In this document: one piece after another, positions 1-8,304 of the stretch
Numbering within the stretch: position 1 is the stretch's first letter
How the letters are laid out: the number at the start of each line of letters is the position of its first letter
Assembly (NCBI RefSeq): GCF_030691135.1
Contig: NZ_JAUYFA010000074.1
Coordinates: forward strand, 1 to 47,702
Direction of reading: 5' to 3'
DNA length: 47,702 nucleotides
Source: Phreatobacter sp.
GTDB lineage: Bacteria; Pseudomonadota; Alphaproteobacteria; Rhizobiales; Phreatobacteraceae
Made by a program: the position numbers and the translations under genes
Notes under the pieces: generated by a model
Databases searched by the model: none
The model's input: the letters and a program-made list of their open reading frames with translations, nothing else
What the model was told of the DNA's origin: nothing

Positions 1-346
<346 letters not shown>

Positions 347-384
347 GGCTTGCCGGCCTCCGGCGCGACCCTGCATTGTCATCG

Positions 385-417
385 ACGCCTGCGATCCGAT
401 CGCAGGCGTTTTCGTTT
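385..417 (+). terminator. Rho-independent terminator of infC
   Basis: A perfect 11-bp stem (385-395 with 399-409, arm ACGCCTGCGAT) has a 3-base loop CCG and is followed by TTTTCGTTT. It sits 38 bp after the infC stop and ends before the next gene's ribosome binding site, so it separates infC from the aldolase gene. Confidence 0.9.
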
Positions 418-455
418 CGGGATCAGCCCGAGCAAATGAGATCCGGGAGACAGCC

Positions 456-1178
456 ATGTCCGCCACCGCCGATACCGGGACCTTGCGGCGCGACCTCGCG
501 GCCGCGCTTCGGCTGACCGCGCGATTCGACCTCAACGAGGGCATCTGCAACCATTTCTCCGTCGTCGTGCCCGGCCCGGACGAGCGCTACCTGATCAATC
601 CCTACGGCATCCATTGGGGCGAGATGCGTCCCGACGACCTCCTGCTGATCGACGGCGAGGGCACGATCCACCAGGGCTGGGGTGAGGTGGAGGCGACGGC
701 CCGCAACATCCACATCGCCGGCCACCGCGCCAATCCGCGCCACCAGGCGATCCTCCACGTGCACATGCCCCATGCGACGGCGCTCACGATGGTGGAGGGC
801 GGCAGACTGGAAATGGCACATCAGACGGCCTGCCGGTTCCTCGACCGGACCGCCTACCAGGGCTTCGGCGGCGTTGCGTTGAACGCCGAGGAAGGCGAGC
901 GCATTGCCCAGGCGCAGAAGGACAATCCCCATGCCGACGTGATCTTCCTCGATCATCACGGCGTGACCATCGGCGGGCCGACGGTCGCTGTCGCCTTCGA
1001 TGACCTCTATTATCTGGAACGCGCCTGCCGGCAGCAGATTCTGGCGCTGTCGACAGGGCTGCCGTTGAAGATCATCCCCGACGAGCAGGCGCGGCAGACG
1101 GCGCGAGAGTGGATGCAGGTCCTCGACTATCAGGCGACCAAGCATTTCCAGGCGCTGATGCGGATCAACGGCTTGTGA
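456..1178 (+). CDS. Class II aldolase/adducin family protein
   Basis: This 240-residue protein has the class II aldolase/adducin fold of fuculose-phosphate aldolase and its relatives. The zinc site is visible: ILHVHMPHA gives His101 and His103, and LDHHGV gives His168. The N-terminal NEGICNHFS stretch corresponds to the phosphate/substrate loop of the family. The start at 456 follows a GGGAG ribosome binding site. Family members cleave sugar phosphates to dihydroxyacetone phosphate and an aldehyde, or act on other small hydroxy-carbonyl compounds. Many alphaproteobacterial members of this length have no assigned substrate, and the neighbours (infC, hemA) give no clue. The family is certain and the substrate unknown. 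It is probably a single-gene unit between the infC terminator and the hemA promoter. Confidence 0.9.
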   Translation: MSATADTGTLRRDLAAALRLTARFDLNEGICNHFSVVVPGPDERYLINPYGIHWGEMRPDDLLLIDGEGTIHQGWGEVEATARNIHIAGHRANPRHQAILHVHMPHATALTMVEGGRLEMAHQTACRFLDRTAYQGFGGVALNAEEGERIAQAQKDNPHADVIFLDHHGVTIGGPTVAVAFDDLYYLERACRQQILALSTGLPLKIIPDEQARQTAREWMQVLDYQATKHFQALMRINGL

Positions 1179-1242
1179 CGATCCGCGACCATCGGCGCGT
1201 GGCGGACTAGTTTGGAACGGTGCTAAACAACCTTCGTGGTCC

Positions 1243-1256
1243 TTGATCGACGTCAA
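1243..1256 (+). promoter_or_regulatory. FixK/FNR-type box upstream of hemA
   Basis: TTGATCGACGTCAA matches the TTGAT-N4-ATCAA FNR/FixK consensus at nine of ten fixed positions. It lies 77 bp before the chosen hemA ATG, a normal distance for an activator site. In rhizobia and Rhodobacter, hemA is known to be oxygen-regulated through FixK- or FnrL-type proteins. The same TTG could be read as a start codon extending hemA by 30 codons. I prefer to read this stretch as a regulatory site. Confidence 0.55.
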
Positions 1257-1332
1257 GGCCAAGACGGACGTGCTTCGGCACATTCTGACAATCCCCCGAC
1301 CTGTCGCCGGGGCTCGCACGGACAGACGAGCC

Positions 1333-2562
1333 ATGACCTACGCCCATTTCTTCGAGCAGGCAGTCTCCCGCCTCAAGGACGAGCGCCGCTACCGCGTCTT
1401 TGCCGACCTCGAACGCAAGGTCGGCCAGTTTCCGCAAGCCACCTGGCATTCCCCGGGCGGCCCGCGCGACGTCGTCATCTGGTGTTCCAACGACTATCTC
1501 GGCATGGGCCATCACCCGAAGGTGGTCGAGGCGATGGCCGAGACTGCCCGCTCCATGGGCGCGGGCGCCGGCGGCACCCGCAACATTTCCGGCACATCGC
1601 ATCCGATCGTGGAGCTGGAGCGCGAGCTCGCCGACCTCCACGGCAAGGAGGCCGCCCTGGTCTTCACCTCCGGCTACATCTCCAACCAGGCCGGCATCTC
1701 GACCATCGCCAAGCTGCTGCCCGACTGCCTCATCCTGTCGGATGCTCTCAACCACAATTCGATGATCGAGGGCATCCGCCAGTCCGGCTGCGATCGTCGG
1801 ATCTTCCGCCACAACGACCTAGCCCATCTCGAGGAGCTCCTGGTCGCCGCCGGCCCCGAGCGCAACAAGCTGATCGTCTTCGAGAGCGTCTATTCGATGG
1901 ATGGCGACATCGCGCCGATTGCCGCGATCTGCGATCTCGCCGAACGCCACCACGCCATGACCTATATCGACGAGGTCCATGCGGTGGGCATGTATGGACC
2001 ACGTGGCGCGGGCGTCGCCGAGCGCGACGGGCAGATGAACCGCCTCGACGTCATCGAAGGCACCCTCGGCAAGGCCTTCGGCGTCATGGGCGGCTATATC
2101 GCGGGATCGGCGGCGGTGATCGACGCGGTGCGCTGCCACGCGCCGGGCTTCATCTTCACCACCGCCCTGCCGCCGGCCATCGCCAGCGCAGCGGCTGCCG
2201 CCATCCGTCACCTGAAGGGCTCAGCCATAGAGCGGGACATGCAGCAGCGTCAGGCCGCCCGGACGAAGCGCGTGCTGTCACTCGCCGGCCTGCCCGTCAT
2301 GATGTCGAACACCCACATCGTGCCGGTGATGGTGGGCGATGCAGAACGCTGCAAGGCTGCGAGCGATCGGCTTCTCGCGGATCACGGCATCTACATACAG
2401 CCGATCAACTACCCGACCGTGCCGCAGGGAACCGAGCGCCTGCGGATCACGCCCGGCCCGGCCCATACCGATGCCATGATCGACGATCTCGCCGGGGCCC
2501 TGCTGCAGGTCTGGATCGGCCTCGACCTGCCGATCCAGCGCTATCAGGCCGCTGCCGAATAG
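1333..2562 (+). CDS. hemA: 5-aminolevulinate synthase (C4/Shemin pathway)
   Basis: This 409-residue enzyme condenses glycine and succinyl-CoA to 5-aminolevulinate, the first step of heme synthesis in alphaproteobacteria. Family signatures are clear: the glycine-rich [14 protein letters not shown] region, [22 protein letters not shown] and the cofactor-binding LGKAFG with Lys247 as the pyridoxal-phosphate lysine. The ATG at 1333 gives [11 protein letters not shown], the usual N terminus, and the usual length of about 405 residues. A TTG 90 bp upstream would add an unusual leader and coincides with a FixK/FNR-type box. The ribosome binding site before 1333 is weak. The gene ends 12 bp before the convergent DUF2336 gene. 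The product fits the heme demand of the cytochrome b and cytochrome c encoded later in the window. Confidence 0.96.
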   Translation: MTYAHFFEQAVSRLKDERRYRVFADLERKVGQFPQATWHSPGGPRDVVIWCSNDYLGMGHHPKVVEAMAETARSMGAGAGGTRNISGTSHPIVELERELADLHGKEAALVFTSGYISNQAGISTIAKLLPDCLILSDALNHNSMIEGIRQSGCDRRIFRHNDLAHLEELLVAAGPERNKLIVFESVYSMDGDIAPIAAICDLAERHHAMTYIDEVHAVGMYGPRGAGVAERDGQMNRLDVIEGTLGKAFGVMGGYIAGSAAVIDAVRCHAPGFIFTTALPPAIASAAAAAIRHLKGSAIERDMQQRQAARTKRVLSLAGLPVMMSNTHIVPVMVGDAERCKAASDRLLADHGIYIQPINYPTVPQGTERLRITPGPAHTDAMIDDLAGALLQVWIGLDLPIQRYQAAAE

Positions 2563-2574
2563 GCGGCGTCCCGG

Positions 2575-3531
2575 TCAGGCGGGGACCACCTCGGTGGTGC
2601 GCATCCGGGCGAGGGGCAGCCGCGAAATGACGCGGTCGATCTCGGCCGGACGCATCAGGCGAAACCGCACCGGTGCCTTGTGCACGTCGGTGAGGGGCTT
2701 TCCGGCCGTCACGCGCCAGGCGACGATCAGCATCTCATAGGTCTCGGCATCGACACCGGCGATGTGGCAGATGGCGCCCAGCGCCTTCTCGTCGTCACGC
2801 TCGAGGATTTTTCGGCCGGCATCGCGGTCGCGACCGATGCAGCGCATCAGCAGGTCCACCGCGGGAACGATCTGCCGCTCTTCGGAGAGTTGCTGCAACT
2901 GTTCCAGAAGCTCCTCACCGGTCGGGATGTCCCGCGACGAGGCGGTGCCGAATTTCGTCGCCAGATCGACCGGACAGTCGGGACGCTGGGTGAGCATGGA
3001 TCGGACCGCGGGATCGGCGCCGTGGCGCGCCACGATCTCGGCGAAACCTTCCGAGGTCAGCTGCGCGCCGGCATTGCGCACCAGCGTCAGGACGGTGGCC
3101 GCCTCCCCGTTCTCGACGATGGCCCGTGAGATCAGCGCGGAGACCTTCTGTCGCTTGGCGATGATCTGCATATGCTCCTGGCGGTCCGCGGCGCAGACGC
3201 GCAGCATGATCTCGTCGGGCAGATCGGGCGCGTTGAGAATGGCTTCGGCGACGGTGATCACATCGCAGGCGAGAGTCGTGGACGCCTCCGGCAGGCTGGC
3301 CGCGCAGCGGGCGAGACGTGGAGAGGCGCGGACGCGGCTGGACATCGGCGCGTCCCGCAGCGCCTCGGCGACGATATTGTCGAGCACCAGCGCCTTGCGC
3401 GAATCAGCATTCAGCCGCTCGCGCGAGATCTCATCGACGAGCTCCTCCACCAGCGCTCCGCGCAGCTTGGGCGCGAGAGCGCCGATCATCGAGTTGATCG
3501 GCTTCAGGGTTTCGTCGAACTGCGTTGTCAT
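2575..3531 (-). CDS. DUF2336 domain-containing protein
   Basis: This 318-residue, mostly helical protein has no signal peptide or membrane segment. Its repeated short helices (for example SALISRAIVENGEAATV and ARHGADPAVRSMLTQR) resemble the HEAT-like DUF2336 family, which is common in Hyphomicrobiales and has no established biochemical role. Codon use and GC look native. It is transcribed convergently with hemA and stands alone. Its 79-bp upstream gap contains a near-consensus CtrA-type site (3571-3585). The family assignment is from recall of its sequence style and is moderately sure. No function can be given. Confidence 0.7.
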   Translation of the reverse strand: MTTQFDETLKPINSMIGALAPKLRGALVEELVDEISRERLNADSRKALVLDNIVAEALRDAPMSSRVRASPRLARCAASLPEASTTLACDVITVAEAILNAPDLPDEIMLRVCAADRQEHMQIIAKRQKVSALISRAIVENGEAATVLTLVRNAGAQLTSEGFAEIVARHGADPAVRSMLTQRPDCPVDLATKFGTASSRDIPTGEELLEQLQQLSEERQIVPAVDLLMRCIGRDRDAGRKILERDDEKALGAICHIAGVDAETYEMLIVAWRVTAGKPLTDVHKAPVRFRLMRPAEIDRVISRLPLARMRTTEVVPA

Positions 3532-3570
3532 CCACCATGGCCTTTGGGATGGCAGGATGCCGCAGATGTC

Positions 3571-3585
3571 TTAATCAGCCCTAAA
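3571..3585 (-). promoter_or_regulatory. CtrA-like site upstream of the DUF2336 gene
   Basis: The minus strand reads TTTA-GGGCTGA-TTAA, which matches the cell-cycle regulator CtrA consensus TTAA-N7-TTAA at 7 of 8 positions. It lies 40-54 bp before the DUF2336 start codon, where a promoter would be. In 65-70% GC DNA such an AT-rich pair is not expected often, but one site alone is weak evidence. Confidence 0.3.
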
Positions 3586-3610
3586 CCATCTGTCGCCACG
3601 CCAGGGGACG

Positions 3611-5557
3611 TCAGGCGTCCCGGACCTCGCCGGCAGGCGTGAAGCCGAGACCGACCAGCGCCGGACCGGCTGCCGCAAGCGCCGCCTCGAACCGGGCGAG
3701 GACCGCCGGGCGGCGCGGGACGGCAGCCACGGCGAAATCGTAATGCTCCTGCGCCAGCGGGATGAAGCCGAGACCGAGGGCCGCGGCGGCCGGGGCGATG
3801 GCAAGGCCCCAGTCGGCCCGGCTCTGGGCGATGGCGGCGACCACCGCATTGTGAGAGCGCGGCTGGTTCCAGTAGCCGGGCGGTTTGCGGCCGGCGAGGA
3901 GCCCATCGAGGAGCATGCGCGTGCCGGCTCCGGCATTGCGGTTGACCATCAGGCAGTCCGGGTCGGCCCATGCCGCCGCCAGCGCCTGTTCGGGCGCGGT
4001 GAGGCCATCGAAACGGCTGTCGCCAGGCCGATAGACGATGCCCTGCATGCGGCGCCAGCCGGGAACGAGGCGCATGCCCTCCGCCAGGAAGGGTGCGTTG
4101 TAGCGGGAGGTGGCGGCATCGAGAAGGTGGATCGGCGCGATGTCGCACTCGCCGCGCTTCAGGGCGGCGAGACCGCCGAGGCTCCCGAGGGCATGGGAAC
4201 GGGCGGTGACGCCGCTGTCCGCCAGGTGCTCGATCACGGCGTCGAGGCCGGTGCAGTGGCTGCCCATGATGGTGAGGTCGGGCGGAACGATGTGGGGAGC
4301 GAAGAGCGTGACAGTGGTCTCGGCACCCGCCGCCATGGCCTCGCTCAACGCGTCGATGGTGAGGAACCCGTCGGCCTGGCTGAAGGCGGTGACGGCGCCC
4401 GAGCCCTTGCCGACGGGATAGGCGGCAAGGCCCTCGGGGCCTTCGGAGAGCGCCACCATGACGAATTCGGTCCGGCCGAGATCGGAGGGGATGCGCGCTG
4501 CGGTGCGCGCCGTGACGCCGATCTCCGCCCGCTCGGGCAGACCTGCCAGAAGGCGCAGGACCGGGGCGACGATGTCGTGGAAGGTGAACATGGCAGAGGT
4601 CGGAAAGCCCGGCAGGACGACCACCGGCTTGCCTTCGCAGACGGCGAGACAGAGCGGCTTGCCCGGCTTCAGGGCGACGCCATGGGCAACGATGCCCGGG
4701 GCGCCGAGCTTCTCGACAAGGCGATAGGTCAGGTCTCCGGCACCTTTCGAGGTGCCGCCGGAGAGGATGACGGCGTCGCAGGTGGCATGGGCTTGCCGAA
4801 TGGCCGCCTCGAGCGCCTCGGCCGCATCGGGGACGGCGCCGAAGCGGATGGCGGTGCAGCCGTTCTCCTCAAGCGCCGCTGCAACGATGGGGCCGTTGGA
4901 ATCGTAGATGGCCGCGGGCCTGAGTGCGTCGCCCGGTGCCACCAGTTCGTCGCCGGTGGAAATGACCGCGACCCGCGGCTTGCGCCAGACAGGTGCCGCC
5001 GCGGCACCGACCGCGGCGAGCATGCCGATCTCGCGCGAGCCGATCACCGTGCCGCGGCGCAGCAGGGTTTCGCCGCGGGCGATGTCGGAGCCGGCGAAGG
5101 CGATGTTCTGGCCGGGACCGGCGGCCCGCTGGACGGACAGGCCGCGCCCGGGCTCGAACGCGGTATGCTCGATCATCACCACAGCATCGGCGCCGCGGGG
5201 GATGGGACCACCCGTCGCGATGGGCGTCGCCGTGCCGACCGTCACGGCGAGACCGGGCGGGGTTCCGCAGGCGATCGTCTCGTCGTTGAGCAGCAGCCAG
5301 ACCGGCGCCGCCTCGGAAGCGGTCGGCACATCGGCGGCGCGCAGGGCGAAGCCGTCGACCACCGAGCGGTCGAAGGGCGGCGTGTCGACCGGGGCGGCGA
5401 TGGTTTCGGCGAGGACACGTCCCACCAGCCCGTCGAGAGCCACCGGCTCAGCCCCGAGCGGCGTGAGGTCGAGTGCCGCGCGGAAACGGGCAATGGCCTC
5501 GTCGCGGGACAGGACTGTCAGGAACTGGTCCTGAACGATGGCGGCGTTGGGGGTCAT
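3611..5557 (-). CDS. MoeA-PBP fusion: molybdopterin molybdenumtransferase with C-terminal substrate-binding domain
   Basis: This 648-residue protein has two parts. Residues about 10-415 are a full MoeA with PFDRSVVDGFALR, AVISTGDELV, SGGTSKGAGD and the PGFPTSAM loop. MoeA inserts molybdate (or tungstate) into adenylylated molybdopterin. Residues about 430-640 are a periplasmic-binding-protein-like domain of the type also found in LysR-like Mo regulators, with GSLGGLAALKRGECDIAPIHL and RNAGAGTRMLLD. Fusions like this are known in archaea and some bacteria and probably capture oxyanion for the MoeA half. It overlaps the upstream gene by 4 bp (ATGA), so the two are translationally coupled. A second, unfused MoeA (12326-13594) exists in the same island, which hints at division of labour between Mo and W. 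The domain calls are secure and the metal specificity is inferred. Confidence 0.9.
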   Translation of the reverse strand: MTPNAAIVQDQFLTVLSRDEAIARFRAALDLTPLGAEPVALDGLVGRVLAETIAAPVDTPPFDRSVVDGFALRAADVPTASEAAPVWLLLNDETIACGTPPGLAVTVGTATPIATGGPIPRGADAVVMIEHTAFEPGRGLSVQRAAGPGQNIAFAGSDIARGETLLRRGTVIGSREIGMLAAVGAAAAPVWRKPRVAVISTGDELVAPGDALRPAAIYDSNGPIVAAALEENGCTAIRFGAVPDAAEALEAAIRQAHATCDAVILSGGTSKGAGDLTYRLVEKLGAPGIVAHGVALKPGKPLCLAVCEGKPVVVLPGFPTSAMFTFHDIVAPVLRLLAGLPERAEIGVTARTAARIPSDLGRTEFVMVALSEGPEGLAAYPVGKGSGAVTAFSQADGFLTIDALSEAMAAGAETTVTLFAPHIVPPDLTIMGSHCTGLDAVIEHLADSGVTARSHALGSLGGLAALKRGECDIAPIHLLDAATSRYNAPFLAEGMRLVPGWRRMQGIVYRPGDSRFDGLTAPEQALAAAWADPDCLMVNRNAGAGTRMLLDGLLAGRKPPGYWNQPRSHNAVVAAIAQSRADWGLAIAPAAAALGLGFIPLAQEHYDFAVAAVPRRPAVLARFEAALAAAGPALVGLGFTPAGEVRDA

Positions 5558-6591
5558 AGCGGTTCGAAAGGCTCCGTGAAGGGGATCGCGGCGAGCGGCG
5601 CGCCGGCCGCGGCACCCTCGCTTGCCGGATCGAGGATGGCGACGGCATCGGCGGCGAGCAGGGCCGACAGGGTGACACGCCCGATGCCGAGTGGCTCAAA
5701 GGCATCGCCGGTGTGGCGGAGCAGGGCGATGTCGGCAAGACCCACCTGCGAGACGATCTTGCGGGTGAGCGGACGGGTGACAAGGCGGGGCCGCCGCGCC
5801 GTAGCGGCCGCGACGAAGGGCAGAACGAGGGCATAGAAGCCCATGACGACGGCGTCGAACCGCGGCGCGAGGACGAGCATGCGGCCGGTGGCATCGCCGG
5901 ACAGCGCCATATCGCCGCCCGGACGGACGGCGATGCCGGACAGGTCCACCGCGACTCCGGCCGGGTCGGCCGCGAGGTGCAGGGTGAGATCGACGGGCGG
6001 CATGGTGACGACGGCGCAGCCCGCTGCCGACAGCCGCGCAGCCAGCCAGACCGCTGCGGCGCCGGCATTATCTCCCATCACGGCGATGCGCGGCCGGCGG
6101 ATCGCCACGGTGGTGATGCCGGCCAGGGCCAGCGCCAGGGCGATCTCGGCGGTGATCGTGGCGCCCCCCGCGACGAGCAGCGCGTCCTGCGCCAGGTCGC
6201 TGCCGGCCAGCGCCGCACCCTCGCCGGGATAGGCCGGCTGGCCGATCTCGTGGACCGGCCCCGAGACAGTGACGGCATCGGCGGGAAGCACCGCATCGGT
6301 GCCGGCAGGGAGGTCATCGCCGTGGAACAGCCGCGGCGGCGCCGACGCCATCATCGCCGGCGTGTAGGGGGAGGCGCCGACGAGGTCGGCGCTGGCCACC
6401 GCGATGCCGCTCCGCAGCGCGACTGACCTGGCGGGAAGGGCCATCGCGGCCCGCAGCGTCACGGCCGCGACCCAGCCGACAGCCTCACCCACCGGCACGA
6501 TTTCGGGCGGCACGGGCGCGAGACCGGCGAGGAGGCGGGCGAGGGCATCGCCGAGGGGCGTGAGCGTGGTGGCGCTGGACATGAGGCTCAT
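5554..6591 (-). CDS. MoeA-like molybdopterin-binding protein, degenerate
   Basis: This 345-residue protein resembles MoeA in its N-terminal linker and beta-rich part (VPVGEAVGWVAAVTLRAAMALPARSVALRSGIAVAS corresponds in outline to the MoeA start, and LPAGTDAVLPADAV is typical). The catalytic-domain motifs are eroded: the usual STGDE is replaced by VMGDNAGAA, and no GLPGNP loop is seen. It is shorter than MoeA (about 400 residues). It sits between an HTH-PBP regulator gene (21 bp gap) and the MoeA-PBP gene (4 bp overlap), so all three are one operon. A binding, scaffolding or sensing role for molybdopterin is more likely than metal insertion. The start could also be the second ATG, three codons in, since neither has a clear ribosome binding site. 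Confidence 0.75.
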   Translation of the reverse strand: MSLMSSATTLTPLGDALARLLAGLAPVPPEIVPVGEAVGWVAAVTLRAAMALPARSVALRSGIAVASADLVGASPYTPAMMASAPPRLFHGDDLPAGTDAVLPADAVTVSGPVHEIGQPAYPGEGAALAGSDLAQDALLVAGGATITAEIALALALAGITTVAIRRPRIAVMGDNAGAAAVWLAARLSAAGCAVVTMPPVDLTLHLAADPAGVAVDLSGIAVRPGGDMALSGDATGRMLVLAPRFDAVVMGFYALVLPFVAAATARRPRLVTRPLTRKIVSQVGLADIALLRHTGDAFEPLGIGRVTLSALLAADAVAILDPASEGAAAGAPLAAIPFTEPFEPL

Positions 6592-6612
6592 ATGGGGCGC
6601 GCGCCGTTCATG

Positions 6613-7503
6613 TCACCGGTTGAGCCGCACGACACCCGCGGGCGCCACGTCGTAGCCACCCAGGGCCTCGGCGCGGCGGGCGAAGCCCGACTCGCGCAGA
6701 AAGGCGAAGAGCCGCTGGGCGGGAGGCTCGAAATAGGTGCGACGACGCAGCACGAGATCGAAGGTCTCCCAGACCAGCGGCACGAAGCCAAGACCATGCA
6801 TGGCGGCGACGGCCCGGGTGGCGATGCCGCAATCGATCTCGTCACCGCGGATGGCGAGAGCGAGATCCGGCCCCGTCGGATAGGGTGTCGGCGCACGCCG
6901 GAGACGGTCGAGGGCCATGCCCGCCCTCGCCGCCACGGCGGCCAGCAGCAGTTGGGCGCCGGCGCCGGCCGGGCGAAGTCCGATACGCGCCTCGCGCCGC
7001 GCCACGTCATCCAGCGTGCCGATGGCCAGCGGGTTGCCGGGAGCGACGAGAAAGCCCTGCTCGCGGCGGGCGAAGCCGATCACCACCGCGTCGTGGAGGC
7101 CCGCCCGGGCGATGACGCCGGAGCGGTTCGCAGCCTCGTCTTCGCCCGCGTCGTGCAGATGAATGGCGGCGGCAGCGACCTCGTTGCGCTCCAGCCGGTC
7201 GAGCCCCGCCTCGGACCCCTCGGCGAGCAGCGCCAGGCCCGATCCCGACTGGCGCAGGGCCCATTCGAGCAGGGGATCGTGGCTGCCACCGACGATGGGT
7301 GGGGCAGGCTCGGCGACGAAACCGTCGGGCCGGGCGAGGCCTGCGGCCACCCAGCGGTCGAGCGCCGCACGGGGAAACAGCCATTTGCCGCTGACCTTCG
7401 AACAGGGCACCGCGCCGTTCGCCACCAGTTCGTAGAGCTTGCGCTCCTTCATGCGGAGATAGGCCGCCGCCTCGTCCGTGGTCAGGAAGACATCGTCCTG
7501 CAT
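6613..7503 (-). CDS. Excisionase-type HTH plus PBP-like domain regulator, probably molybdate/tungstate responsive
   Basis: The 296-residue protein starts at the ATG that gives MQDDVFLTTDEAAAYLRM. Residues about 5-55 are an excisionase/MerR-type winged helix-turn-helix (YLRMKERKLYELVANG, then GKWLFPRAALDRW). Residues about 70-290 are a periplasmic-binding-protein-like domain of the same kind as the C-terminal half of the neighbouring MoeA-PBP protein (PAGAGAQLLLAAV, DEIDCGIATRAVAAMHGLGFVPL). There is no signal peptide, so it is cytoplasmic. The gene is divergent from tupBCA across a 99-bp gap with repeats, the classic layout of a local regulator. I infer that it senses tungstate or molybdate and controls both operons. 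The architecture is clear and the ligand is not proven. Confidence 0.85.
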   Translation of the reverse strand: MQDDVFLTTDEAAAYLRMKERKLYELVANGAVPCSKVSGKWLFPRAALDRWVAAGLARPDGFVAEPAPPIVGGSHDPLLEWALRQSGSGLALLAEGSEAGLDRLERNEVAAAAIHLHDAGEDEAANRSGVIARAGLHDAVVIGFARREQGFLVAPGNPLAIGTLDDVARREARIGLRPAGAGAQLLLAAVAARAGMALDRLRRAPTPYPTGPDLALAIRGDEIDCGIATRAVAAMHGLGFVPLVWETFDLVLRRRTYFEPPAQRLFAFLRESGFARRAEALGGYDVAPAGVVRLNR

Positions 7504-7517
7504 AGATATGCTCTTGA

Positions 7518-7552
7518 ATGCATTGATTCCATATTTGCCTATTCCTATGCAT
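7518..7552 (+). promoter_or_regulatory. Divergent promoter/operator between HTH-PBP regulator and tupBCA
   Basis: In the AT-rich gap 7504-7602, a rightward promoter can be read as TTGATT (7523-7528), a 17-bp spacer and TATGCA (7546-7551). Inside it are two direct repeats, ATTCCATAT (7526-7534) and ATTCCTATG (7541-7549), spaced 15 bp, and two ATGCAT palindromes at 7518 and 7547. This overlap of promoter and repeats is what an operator for the adjacent regulator would look like. I see no match to a canonical ModE site. Confidence 0.45.
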
Positions 7553-7602
7553 TTTTTGTAGAGTTCGCAAGAGTTTGCCGCAGACACTGGACTTTACCCC
7601 CC

Positions 7603-8304
7603 TTGGACATCTCCCAGTCCTTCGCCGCCGCCATCGGGCTGATCCTCGGCGGCGACCCGGCCTTCCTCGCCATCGTCGGCCTGTCGCTGACCGTGACGCT
7701 GTCCGCCGTGGCCATCGCCGCGTTCATCGGCCTGCCGCTCGGCGCCCTGCTGGCGCTCGCGCGCTTTCCGGGCCGCGGTGCGGTCATCGTGCTGGTCAAT
7801 GCGCTGATGGGTCTGCCGCCCGTGGTCGCCGGGCTCCTCGTCTTCCTGCTGCTGTCGCGCTCGGGGCCGCTCGGGCCGCTCGGCCTGCTGTTCACGCCGA
7901 CCGCCATGGTGCTCGCGCAGACGCTGCTGGTCCTGCCCATCGTCATCGCCATCACGCGGCAGCTCACCGAGGATCTCCACGGTGAATATCGCGAGCACCT
8001 GGCGTCGATCGGACTGACCGGCCGCAGCGCCATTCCCACCCTGCTCTGGGATGGGCGCTTCGCCCTCGCCACCGCGATCCTCGCGGGGTTCGGCCGGGCC
8101 AGCGCCGAGGTCGGCGCCGTGCTCATCGTCGGCGGCAATATCGCCGGCTACACCCGCACGATGACGACCGCGATCGCCCTTGAGACCTCCAAGGGCGACC
8201 TGCCGCTGGCGCTCGGCCTCGGCATCGTGCTGATCCTGCTGACCCTCGCCATCAACGCCGTCACCTATGGCGCGAGCCGTGTCGGCGCGCGCTTCGCCGG
8301 ATGA
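7603..8304 (+). CDS. tupB: Tungstate ABC transporter permease TupB
   Basis: This 233-residue integral membrane permease has about five or six hydrophobic segments. Conserved TupB stretches are LMGLPPVVAGLLVFLLLSRSGPLG, in short ALMGLPPVVAG, and LFTPTAMVLAQTLLV. The coupling loop to the ATPase lies around ASIGLTGRSAIPTLLWDGR. I chose the TTG at 7603 because protein homology begins there (DISQSFAAAIGLILGGDP). No ATG exists nearby and no strong ribosome binding site is visible, so the start is tentative. It overlaps tupC by 4 bp (ATGA). Together with TupC and TupA it would import tungstate with very high affinity. It heads an operon with a ModA-like gene, fdhD and mobA. Confidence 0.9.
   Translation: MDISQSFAAAIGLILGGDPAFLAIVGLSLTVTLSAVAIAAFIGLPLGALLALARFPGRGAVIVLVNALMGLPPVVAGLLVFLLLSRSGPLGPLGLLFTPTAMVLAQTLLVLPIVIAITRQLTEDLHGEYREHLASIGLTGRSAIPTLLWDGRFALATAILAGFGRASAEVGAVLIVGGNIAGYTRTMTTAIALETSKGDLPLALGLGIVLILLTLAINAVTYGASRVGARFAG

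Noticed and set aside
3743-5836. A 697-codon open frame on the plus strand opposite the MoeA-PBP gene
   Set aside because: Its product is low-complexity in G, R, A and D with no motif, while the minus strand encodes a full MoeA with all signatures. High GC content creates such antisense frames.
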